Below the pieces are notes generated by a model. That model made no database searches. It saw nothing but the letters and a program-made list of their open reading frames with translations, and was not told where the DNA came from. The position numbers were made by a program, and so were the translations under genes. Shown here in pieces: positions 43,360 to 53,500 of a stretch of 64,000 nt of DNA. The DNA comes from DASUCS01 sp041166385. Its GTDB lineage: Bacteria > Actinomycetota > Acidimicrobiia > Acidimicrobiales > JACDCH01. The stretch covers positions 37,831 to 101,830 of the forward strand of contig JBEEFW010000021.1 of NCBI GenBank assembly GCA_041166385.1. The letters run 5' to 3'. Within the stretch, counting starts at the first letter, position 1, and each line of letters opens with the position of its first letter.

Positions 43360-46300
43360 TCAGCGCACGATGGCGAGCCGTTCGGCCGTCGTCGGTTCCG
43401 CCAACGGGACCGTTGGCGTCCGTACGACGCCGAGCCCTTCGAAGAGGGCGGCCGCCTCATCTGCGAACTCCCCCGCGCGGTCGAGACCGAGCAGGTGGCC
43501 GACCGCGCCGAGCGCCTGCAGCGTGAGCGCGGACTCGTAGTCGGCGGCGGCCTCACGGCTGCGCACGAGGCTGTAGCCGAGCCGCGACCAACCCGTGAGG
43601 GGGTCGCCTGCTTGCGCGTAGGCGTAGCCCAGCACGCGCTCCACGAGCATCGACACATACGGCGACGCGTTCATGCGCTTGGCGCGCGCGTCCACGTCGT
43701 TGGCCAGTTCGATCGCCGCCGCCGGATAGCCGGCGAGCACGAACCGTTCGGCGTCGCGGGCATCTGCTTCGAGCAGCATCCCCTCACCGCCGATCCGTCG
43801 GAGCACGGCGCGCGCTTGCGCGTACCACGCTGCCGCGTCCTCGAAGCGGCCCTCGCGCGCCGCGACGCGTCCGAGGTTGCCGAGCGCCATGCCCGTCATC
43901 GCGTGCCCCGACGCCCGCCAGATCGCCAGCGCCTCGTGGAACAGCGCGTCGGCTTCGATCGTGTGTCCCTGGTCCGAGCTGATCTCGGCGATGTTGTTGA
44001 GGATGAGCGCCTCCATCGCCAGTGCGCCCGCGGCGCGGGCCGCCTCGAGGCTGTCGCGGTACCAACTGGCCGCGTCGTCCCACCGGCCCTCGTAGTACGC
44101 GGCGATGCCCATGTTGTTGAGGGCGTTGGTGCGACCGACCTCGTCGCCGAGCTCGTCGTAGATCGCGAGCGACAGTTCGCTGTACGGCACCTCGGGCTCG
44201 AGCCGCAGCTCGATGTGGATCCAGTCGAGTAGGCGATAGGCGTGGGCGAGCACCGCCCGCACCTCGGCCGGCCGGGCGGCTTCGGCGAGTCGCACCCCTT
44301 CCTCGAGGATCGGCCGCGCCTTGAGATGGCGTCCTTGGCGGAGTTGCGCGGCGCCTTGGCTGACGGTGAGCTCGGCGCGGAGACGTAGGGACTCGTGATT
44401 CATCACCGTCGTCGCCAGGGCGGCGGTGCGGTCGAGCTCTGCGAACCCTCGCTTGTACGACCGGAGCGCATCGGAGAACCGTCCCTCGCGCTCCCACACG
44501 ATGCCTGCCTTGCGGAACAGGGCGGCCACCGCGTGCGGATCGCCGGCAACGAAGCGGCGCGCCTGGCGATACGCCGCCATGGCTTCCACGTAGCGGCCGC
44601 TCAGCTCGGCGGCGTCCCCGAGCCGCTCGGCGACCGCGGCTCGGGCCGGCGACGTGATCTCGGGAAGATGGCGGGCGGCCTCGAGGGCGCGGCCGTAGAA
44701 CGCGGTGGCCTCGACAGGTGCTCCCGCCTGTTGCGACCGTTCGCCCGCGAGACACGAGTACTCCCATGCCTTCGTGTAATGGCGGGCCGCGTGGAAGTGG
44801 ATCGACAGCAGCTCGGCCACCTCGTCGGGGCGGTCACCGGCATCGGCCTCGAGGATCTCTCCGGCGCGGCCGTGCAACGTGTGGCGCGCCTTGAACGAAA
44901 GTCCCTCGTACGCGACATCGCGCAGGAGCACATGACGGAAGCGGACCATGCCTCGTGTGCCACCCGCGGCGGTGTTGTCGGGTCCGAGGAAGTGTCCCAG
45001 CCGACGCAGGCGAGGGGCGAGGGCCGCGGGCGTGACGTCGAGCATCTGCGCGAGCACGGGAACAGGGAACCGGCTCCCGAGCACCGCCGCCCGCCGCAAG
45101 AGCGATCGCTCGTCGCCTGGCAGCGTGTCGATCGTCGCGGCGATGACCGCCTCGACGGTGTCGGGCAGCTCGGTCATCGAGCCATCGGTGGCGGCGCGCA
45201 CGAGCTCCTGGAGGAACAGCGGGTTGCCACCGCTGCGGCTGGCAAGGTCGGCGAGCACCTGCGGCTGGAGGCGAGCGCCGTCGCCATCGGCGGTGAGCGA
45301 CGTCGCCAAGGCGGACGCCGCGGCGTCGCCGAGCGGCTCGAGGGCGATGCGTGTCGGGTTCGCGCTCTCCGCCAACGACAGTCCGCCGAGTGTCGGGCGG
45401 CGGGTGACGATGATCGCCCACGGCCGACGGGCCACGTCGTTCAGCAGTTCGTGTAGGAGATCGCTCGACGCCGCATCGAGCCAGTGCGCGTCCTCCACGG
45501 TGATCAGCGCGGGCCCGGAGAGGACCCCGATCATCAACCGGGCGACCGCGTTCTGCACGCGAGCCGGGCGAAACGCGGGGTCGAGGCGCGCCATCTCCGG
45601 CGTGTCCGCGATCTCCAGCCCGAGCGGCACGCCCAGCAACGGCAGCCAGGGCAGGAGGTCTGGCGCGACATCCGCAACCGTGCGCCGCAGCGCGGCCTCG
45701 ACCTCGTCCCTGTCACTGTCGACGCCGACACCGATCGCCTGCCGCAGTGGCCGGCGGAGCGGGTAGTACGGCGTCGCGAGGCTGTAGCGCCCAGCCTCCA
45801 TCGAGAACACCGGCAGGCCATGCGGCAACGAGAGCACGGCGGCGAGCAGCTTCGATTTGCCGATGCCCGGCTCGCCCACCAGTTCGACCACCACGCCGCT
45901 GCCCTCGTGTGCATCGGCGAGTGCCGATCGGACGATCCCGAGCTCGCGGTCGCGACCGACGAGCGGGACGTCGCCCTCGTCCGACTCCATCCCCTCGAAG
46001 GTGTCTTGGACGTCGCCGATCACCGACGCGTGTACCGGCTGCGACTTGCCCTTCACCGCGAACGGCTCGAGCGACGTGCGAGCGAACGACGTGCGTACGC
46101 GATCGACGAGCTCGTCGGTGGCGAGCACCTGCCCCCAGTCCGCGCGGCCCATCACGCGGGCCGCGAGGTTCACGGCGTCGCCGATCACGGTGAAGGCGCG
46201 CCGCTCGCGGCTGCCGAGATCAACGGCAAAGACGCGGCCACGGCTGGCTCCGGCGCGCAGCGGCAAGCGGCCTCCAGCGTCCACGATCCGCCGCAGTGTG

Positions 46301-47268
46301 TGCACGAGGCAATCCGCGTCGTCGGGTGAGGCCGCCGGCACGCCCGCCGCGATGATCAGCTTGAGCGCGCCCTTGTCGACATCGGTCGCGAGAAATGTTG
46401 TGCCGTGCTCGACACACGCGTCCTGCGCGTGGGAGATCACGTCGTGCAGCGCCTCGGCCAGCGCGGCCGGACCCGCGCCGGCGAGCAACGTGTCGGTCCC
46501 GCCGATCTGCACGAAGCCGATGGCCGCCAAGCGGTGCTCGCCGTCGTCCTCGCTCGTGCGGAGATGCGTCGCCAACGCGCCAGGCAGGCCGGGCGCGTGA
46601 TCGTCGACCTCAGGCGCACGCGGCACCTCGACGTCCCCGATGGGTGGCGGGCGTCGCAACAGACGCCCTTCGCCGACGTCCGCTCCGAACGTGGCCCCGT
46701 CGAGCAGCGTCGCAGTGGAACGACCGACAACGACCTGACCGCTCGCCGCGGCGGCTTCCATCGCGAGAGTCGTGGTGGCCACCGGGCCTGTCACCAACAA
46801 CTCGAGATGAGATGCCCCCGTGAGGAACAGGTGGCACTCGCCGGAGCACACGCCGACGGACATCCCGAGCCGGGCGATCCCCGCTTCGGTCTCGAGCCGG
46901 CGGTATGGCCTCAGCGCGGCGAGCATCTCCGTGGCGGCGGCACTCGCTCGGACGGCATGGCCATCGCCGCTGAACAACAGGAGGACGGCGTCGCCGCCGA
47001 ACTTCAGGCAGTCGCCGCCGCGAGCCCCAGCGATGGCGAGGAGATCACCGAAGACCGCGTTGAGGATCTCGGTGAGGTGCTCGGCACCGACCTTGCCAAG
47101 TCGCGCGAGCCGCTCGGTCAGCGGCGTGAAGCCGGAGACGTCGGCGAACACGAACGTGCCGTCGATGGCGCGCCATGCCGGTGCCGCCCCGTGGCCGAGC
47201 CACTCCGCGTGCTGTACGGAGAGGTACGCACCGAGCTGTCGTCCGTCCGCTGTTGCTGCTCGCGTCAT
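43360..47268 (-). CDS. Adenylate/guanylate cyclase-like, AAA ATPase and TPR multidomain regulator
   Basis: A 1302-residue soluble protein. Domain 1 (about 25-200) is a class III cyclase homology domain with FVFADVSGFTPLTERL and LKFGGDAVLLLF, so both metal aspartates are present. A second cyclase-like domain (about 250-430) keeps VIGDAVNLAARV but has GFVQIGG in place of the first metal-Asp strand, so it is probably non-catalytic. A STAND-type ATPase follows with GEPGIGKSKLLAAV (near 470) and ITVEDAHWLD. The C-terminal 430 residues are TPR helices (NALNNMGIAAYYEGRWDDAA). No DNA-binding domain is seen. Divergent from the giant secreted protein. Confidence 0.9.
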   Translation of the reverse strand: MTRAATADGRQLGAYLSVQHAEWLGHGAAPAWRAIDGTFVFADVSGFTPLTERLARLGKVGAEHLTEILNAVFGDLLAIAGARGGDCLKFGGDAVLLLFSGDGHAVRASAAATEMLAALRPYRRLETEAGIARLGMSVGVCSGECHLFLTGASHLELLVTGPVATTTLAMEAAAASGQVVVGRSTATLLDGATFGADVGEGRLLRRPPPIGDVEVPRAPEVDDHAPGLPGALATHLRTSEDDGEHRLAAIGFVQIGGTDTLLAGAGPAALAEALHDVISHAQDACVEHGTTFLATDVDKGALKLIIAAGVPAASPDDADCLVHTLRRIVDAGGRLPLRAGASRGRVFAVDLGSRERRAFTVIGDAVNLAARVMGRADWGQVLATDELVDRVRTSFARTSLEPFAVKGKSQPVHASVIGDVQDTFEGMESDEGDVPLVGRDRELGIVRSALADAHEGSGVVVELVGEPGIGKSKLLAAVLSLPHGLPVFSMEAGRYSLATPYYPLRRPLRQAIGVGVDSDRDEVEAALRRTVADVAPDLLPWLPLLGVPLGLEIADTPEMARLDPAFRPARVQNAVARLMIGVLSGPALITVEDAHWLDAASSDLLHELLNDVARRPWAIIVTRRPTLGGLSLAESANPTRIALEPLGDAAASALATSLTADGDGARLQPQVLADLASRSGGNPLFLQELVRAATDGSMTELPDTVEAVIAATIDTLPGDERSLLRRAAVLGSRFPVPVLAQMLDVTPAALAPRLRRLGHFLGPDNTAAGGTRGMVRFRHVLLRDVAYEGLSFKARHTLHGRAGEILEADAGDRPDEVAELLSIHFHAARHYTKAWEYSCLAGERSQQAGAPVEATAFYGRALEAARHLPEITSPARAAVAERLGDAAELSGRYVEAMAAYRQARRFVAGDPHAVAALFRKAGIVWEREGRFSDALRSYKRGFAELDRTAALATTVMNHESLRLRAELTVSQGAAQLRQGRHLKARPILEEGVRLAEAARPAEVRAVLAHAYRLLDWIHIELRLEPEVPYSELSLAIYDELGDEVGRTNALNNMGIAAYYEGRWDDAASWYRDSLEAARAAGALAMEALILNNIAEISSDQGHTIEADALFHEALAIWRASGHAMTGMALGNLGRVAAREGRFEDAAAWYAQARAVLRRIGGEGMLLEADARDAERFVLAGYPAAAIELANDVDARAKRMNASPYVSMLVERVLGYAYAQAGDPLTGWSRLGYSLVRSREAAADYESALTLQALGAVGHLLGLDRAGEFADEAAALFEGLGVVRTPTVPLAEPTTAERLAIVR

Positions 47269-47518
47269 CGCCACTACGTCTTCCGCCCGGCTGGATCCGC
47301 CTCCTGTCCAACTGTTGCAGATTCGCCTGACCGAATCGCCCCTTTGTGCCGAGATGAGGCTGCCCATCCCGCCGAAGCGTCAGGGAAGTCGCACGCTCCG
47401 GCGGGACTGTGACGCAGTCACGCCTGGGGTTAGGCCTTTGTGACTAGTTAGGCAACCCCCGTCCTTCGCACACTGGCGAGCAACGGACGAGACCAGGCGA
47501 ACTGGGCGAGGGCACAAC
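47269..47518. promoter_or_regulatory. 250-bp divergent region with repeated motifs
   Basis: No gene is seen here. Structure: a dyad GTGAC-GCA-GTCAC at 47409-47421, a second TGTGAC at 47439 exactly 31 bp after the first, two TTAGGC repeats (47430, 47448) and an enclosing inverted pair GGGGTT/AACCCC (47426-47431, 47454-47459). The cluster sits 60-110 bp before the giant gene, where an activator would bind. The TGTGA..TCAC dyad resembles a Crp site but has a 5-base, not 6-base, spacer. Confidence 0.45.
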
Positions 47519-50500
47519 ATGACGAAGAACTGGGTTCGGCGCGGCGTGGCGATGGCCATCTCGGTGGCCGTGATGGCGGGACTCCTTGCGGTGACGGAAT
47601 CGACGGCGTCGGCCGCGACGCCACCGGCTGGCTCTGCCGGCGCGCTCGACAGCGGTTTCGGTACGGGCGGCGTCACGTCGACGTCTGACCCGACGCTGAC
47701 CCTCACGGCGGCCAGCAAGGTGCTCGTGCAGCCTGACGGCAAGATCGTCGTCGCCGGCATTCAACCCGGGAGCGCTGGCAACGTCGTCGTCACCCGGTTC
47801 ACCGCGACCGGAGCGAAGGACACCACGTTCGGCGCGCCCCTCGGGTACACGAAGCCAGGGCTGGGCAGCGCCTCTTCGCAAGACGGCGTGCAGATCGCGC
47901 TGCAGCCCGACGGCAAGATCCTCGTCGCCGGCTCGAAGGTGGTCAGCTCGCAAGCGAGGATCGCACTCGCCCGCCTGAACTCCAACGGCTCGCTCGACAC
48001 CACCTTCGCCAGCGGCGGCACTGCGACGCTCGCCTTCGGTTCTTCCATGCCGCAACAGCACGGCTCGGGTGTGTTGGTGCTGCCGAGCGGCCAGATCCTG
48101 ATGAGCATCTGGATCGGACCGGGGCACGACGCGTTCAAAGTCGTCCGGTACTCGTCCACCGGCGTGTTCGACACCAGCTTCGGCAGCAGCGGCCTCGCGA
48201 TCTCGCGCCCGATCACCGGTCAACCGGCGCAGGCCGCTGACCTCGCGTTGACATCCGACAACAAGATCGTCGTCGTCGGGTCGGTCAACACCACCCACAA
48301 CAGCATCGCCCAGACCGACACCGCCGTCGTGCGCTTCACCGCGTCCGGACAGCCGGACACGACGTTTCCCGCGCCGTCCGGCAACTCGCAAGGTGCGGCC
48401 ATCCTCGACCGGAACAGCTCGAAGAACGATGCCGCCAACGCGGTGCTGATCGACGCGTCCGGTCGCATCAACCTCTCTGGCACCATCGCGTCGACGCCGT
48501 CAGCGGCCTACGTGATGCGACTCACGTCGACTGGTGTGGCCGACTCGACGTTCGGTACCGGCGGCGTGCTGCAAGGCACCTTCGGCGGCGCGGCCGCGAC
48601 GGGCGGCGGCGCGGCCTTCGACGCCAACGGGCGGCTGCTCGTCGCCGGCGGCGACGGGGCATCGACCACGAACGCGCTCGGCATCGAGCGTCTGTTGTCG
48701 AGCGGCGCGACGCCGTACGACGGCACCTTCGGTCTGACGAGCACGCCGGGACGCGAGAGCGTCGTGTGCTCACCGGCGAACTCCGGCGCGGGGTACTCGG
48801 TCGCGGTGCAGCCCGATCAGCGCATCGTGCTCGCCGGTGTGTGCAACGGAGCCATCACCGTCGCGCGCCTGAATGTCGGCAACCTCAGCAACCTCACGAT
48901 GACGACCTCGACGCCCAACGCGCCGGCGGGTCACGGCACGATCCCGCTGTCGAGCGTTCCGGGCGGCGCGCTGCTGTCGACCACGAACAGCCTCATGAGC
49001 TCACCTGGATTCGGAACGCCCGGCTTTGGCACCCCGGGATTCGGTTCACCCGGATTCGGTAGTCCCGGCTTCGGCACCCCCGGTTTCGGCACCCCCGGTT
49101 TCGGCACGCCGGGATTCGGCACGCCGGGATTCGGCACGCCGGTCGACCAGTCGCCGTTGACCGATCCGTTCCTCGGCCCGATTCCGCTGTCGGCGATCGC
49201 GATCTCTCCGTCGGCGCTCGATCCAACGGCGCCGTCGACGTGGGACCAGGTGCTCGCGGGCACGGTGTATGCCGGACTGCCCACGCAGAGCATCACGATC
49301 CAACAGCTGTTCGCGCTCAACCCGGTTCCTGCCGCGTTGCACAAGGTGACCATCGGTCAGCTCGACGTCAGCGCGACGGGTCTGCGGAAGGCCAGCGTCG
49401 GCGCGTACCTGCTGGGGCGCACACCCACGTCGGCGCTCCCGGCTCCGGCCGGCGGCTTCTGCAACTACCTGACGGGCCAACCTGCCAACTGCTCGAACAC
49501 CAACGTTGCAACCGCGAGCTTGTTGGGTCTCGAGTTGCAGGGTGATTCGTTCCAGTCGTACTTCTCGTCGACGCCGATCAATCTCGTCGGTCTCGCGCTG
49601 ACGGGCTCGCCGCTCAGCACGACGCTGCTCAACAACATCGACGTCGCGCAGACCACGCTCGGCGCGGTCCGAGCCACTGCGCTCACGACACCGTCGACGT
49701 TCCTGAAGTGCACGCCGTCGTCCACCGCCGGCCCGTGCTACACGCTCGCCGACGCGCTGGCGTCCGGCAACATCCAGACGACAGCGGGTGCAACCCTCGG
49801 CGCGTTGCTCGCGAATTCGCCGAGCGCCGTCGGACAGCTCTACCTCTCGAACCTGCTGCTCGGTCTCATGTCGCGCCAGAGCCTTCCGATCGAGAACCTG
49901 GCCGCCACGACCGACATCGTGGCGAACTCGCCCCTGCCCACCAGCGGCGCGGCGTACACGATCGGTTTCGACATGGGCTGCGGCGCGGCCAGCTCGCTCG
50001 TGGTCACGCCCGCACTCCCGGCAGGGTTCCGGCTCATCCCGAGCACGGTGAACATGACCGTCGGCAGCAGCTCGGTGAACACGACGGTCGGCGCCGACGG
50101 CACGATCAGGCCCTCTGGGTCCTTCTCGTGCTCGCAGACGCAGCACGTGACCGTGAATCTGCAGGCAGAGCCATCATCGGTTCTCGGGGGTCCCGTCACC
50201 GCGGGCACGACGGTCGCGGTGTCGACCGACTCGTTGTCGCTCAGCAACCAGGCACCCGTGACGACCGTCGACAACTTCGAGCCCGACGACGTGACCGCCG
50301 GCAACCCAGGGAACAGCAAGCCCTTCGGCTCGCTGTACCTCGGTCACATCTCCGGTCCTGGCGACATCGACTATTTCGTGCTCCAGCCGCCGCCGTCAGG
50401 TTCGACGGTGACGGTGACGCTGAGCAACCTCCCGATCGACGCCGACCTCATGATGTACGGCGCGGCCTCGCCGCTGCTTCGAGCCTCACCCGGTTTCGGC

Positions 50501-53500
50501 ACGCCCGGCTTCGGGACTCCTGGGTTCGGGTCGCCTGGCTTCGGGACTCCTGGGTTCGGGTCGCCTGGCTTCGGGTCGCCCGGCTTCGGTTCACCTGGTT
50601 TCGGGACGCCTGGCTTCGGCTCGCCCGGCTTCGGGAGCGACGCGGCCGACAAGGCCACCCCGCCGCAACTCACTGATGACGTGCCACGGCTCAACCTTCC
50701 CGTCCGTGGCTTCTCGGCGCAGCGCAATCTCGTCGGAGAGTCGATCACCACGAAGGTCACCGACGCCGACACCTCGCCGCTGCTGATCCAAGTGTCCGGG
50801 TACAACGGCGCCTCCAGCCCGCAGCCGTACACGCTGCGGATCTCGGCGACGCCCGCGCCCGGTGCGATCCCGTGTCAGGCGCGATCGTTCCCGACCCGCG
50901 GTACTGCCGGCACGCTGCCGTCGACGCCGCTGCCGGGCAACACGCAGACGCTGATCCTCACCAACCAGAAGCGCCTCGGTGACGTGTACGGAAACGTCGC
51001 ATTGCCTGGTGGCTTCAACGGCGACGCGGGCGTGGGCATGACTGCCCGCCTCCAGTCGCTCGCCGGCCAGTCGTACGTCAACGGCGTCGTGGTGCCTGTC
51101 GAAGGCGACGCGGCCGTGGCGAACGCGTATGCCGCGTGGGACGCGTCACCATGCAACGTCGCGCTTGCGAACGACGTGGTCGCGAAGGTCAATGCCCTCG
51201 TCGACCGGCTGCGCTCGGGTCTCAACGACCTGCGCTACATCGTGATCGCCGGCTCGGACGAGATCATCCCGATGGGCCGCGTGCCGGACAAGACCGCGTT
51301 CTACAACGAGGCCGGGTTCTCGGCCGGCATCTTCGGTGGGGCCGACAACGCGCAGTCGAGCGCGGCCAAGAAGGGCTTCATCCTCTCCGACAACCCGTTC
51401 GGTGACTTCGCGCCGACCGCCATGCTCGATACGCAACTGTTCGTGCCGCAGATCGCGGTCGGTCGACTCGTCGAGACGCCCGCCGAGATGGCCGCGAGCG
51501 TCGACGGCTGCGTCACCGCCGGCTGCCGAACGACTCCGAGTGCCTCGTTCGTGACCGGATACGCACCGATGGACAAGGGTGCGCAGGAGATCAACTCGAT
51601 CCTGGCGCAGCGGGGCGTGGCCACAAGCTCACAGATCAACAACACGTGGACCCGCAACGACGCGAAGAACGGTCTCGCCAGTGCCGCGAACGGCTACGGC
51701 GCGATCAACGCGCACTACGACTACTCGCGGGCGCTTCCCGCGCAGGAGTTCACGAACGGCACCGAGTCGGATCCGCTGTCGACGGCCGATCTTCCGAGCT
51801 CGCTCGCGGGGGGCGTGCAATGGACGATCGGATGTCACTCCGGTCTCAACATCCCCGACATCTACATCGCGTCACCGACCCAAGCCGAGCAGGCGAAGAC
51901 GCTCGACTGGTCACAGGCGATGCTGCACAACGGTGCTGCCGGCTTCGTCGGACAGACCGGCTACGGCCTCGGAGACACCGATGCTCTCGCGTACTCCGAG
52001 CGTCTGTCGGTCGCGTTCGCGAAGAACCTCGACGGCACGATGACGATCGGACAGGCGCTTGCCTTCGCGAAGCAACAGTTCCTCGCCACGGGCGCGCCGA
52101 GCGTCTACGACGTGAAATCGGTTCAAGAGGCCACGTTCTACGGCTTGCCGATGTGGAGGATCGGACCGAGTGGTACGAGCGCACAGGCGACGTTGCCTCC
52201 GCCTCCGCCGTCACCGCCGTCGACCGTGACGCTCGCGAGCACGTCGAAGCAGTTCGACTCGGCCGTGACGCCGTTCAGCAACCCGCCCCGCACGTCGAAC
52301 AACGGACGCGGGCAGTACTACACGGTTGGCAACGAAGCGCCGCAGGTGACGCCGAACCAGCCGATCGAGCCGCGCACCGAGATCCAGCTGGATCCGCGCA
52401 GTGACGGTCTCGTTGCGCACGGAGCAGTCATCGAGACGCTCAGCTCGCAGGACACCCCCGGGTTCAACCCCATCTACGCGACTGCGATCGCGGACGTCGG
52501 TACGTTCAATCCGGAGCCCAAGGTCAGCACCGCGTACTTCCCGTCGGCGTTGCAGTCGGTCTCGGGCATCGTCACGCCGAACGGCCGTCGCGACTCCGTC
52601 GTGCTCGTGCCGGGCCAGTTCTTCAGCGACGGCAGCGGTACCGGCACCGGAACGCAACGGCTGTACACGAAGGTCGGCCTCACCGTCCTGTCGTCGAACT
52701 CCCTCGACTCCACCGCGCCGCGCATCGCGACGGTGAACGGCGGCATCCAGGGCATCACCGCGTCCTTCACGGTCACCACGCCGGCCACCGACGTCCAGCG
52801 AGCCGTCTTCCTGGTGCTCGTGAATCCCTCACAGGGCTGGAAGCACGTCGAAGCGGTCAACGCGGGCGGAGGCAAGTGGGTCGGCACGATGACGGTGCCG
52901 TCGGGCACGCCGTCGATCGGTCAGTACTTCGTGCAGCTCGCTGACACGAGCGGCAACGTCGGCATCGACTCGAACAAGGGCCAGGACTGGTCGGCTGGCG
53001 GCATCCCTGGCTTCTCCTTCAGCGCCAACCCCGGAGCGGACCCCAACACCGGCCTCTACCCGGACGGCACCACGGTCAGCATCACCCCGCCCACCGGTGT
53101 CTCATTCACGTACAGCCTCGACGGAGGACCCAACCAGTCCTACACGGGCCCGATCACGATCACCGGCGACAAGGGTCACACCCTGACCGCCACTGCATCG
53201 AACGGCGTGACTGCATCGCTCGGCATCCCGATCGACGCGCATGATCCGACGGCGACGATCACCTCACCGGCCAACGGTGGCAACTACAACCGCGGTCAGG
53301 TGGTGACGCCTGCGTACTCGTGCTCGAGCGCGGTCACGATCCGATCGTGCACCGGTCCGACGACGGTCGACACGTCGTCGCCGGGGTCGAAGACCTACAC
53401 CGTGACTGCCACCGACGTGTTCGGGCGCACCGGTACCGGGTCGTCGACGTACAACGTCGTCAATCGGGTGCCCGCCATCGTGTTCACGACGAAGCCGTCG

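Noticed and set aside
49004..50638. Regular repeats considered as a CRISPR array
   Set aside because: The units are contiguous 15-mers without spacers, in frame, and encode a pentapeptide.
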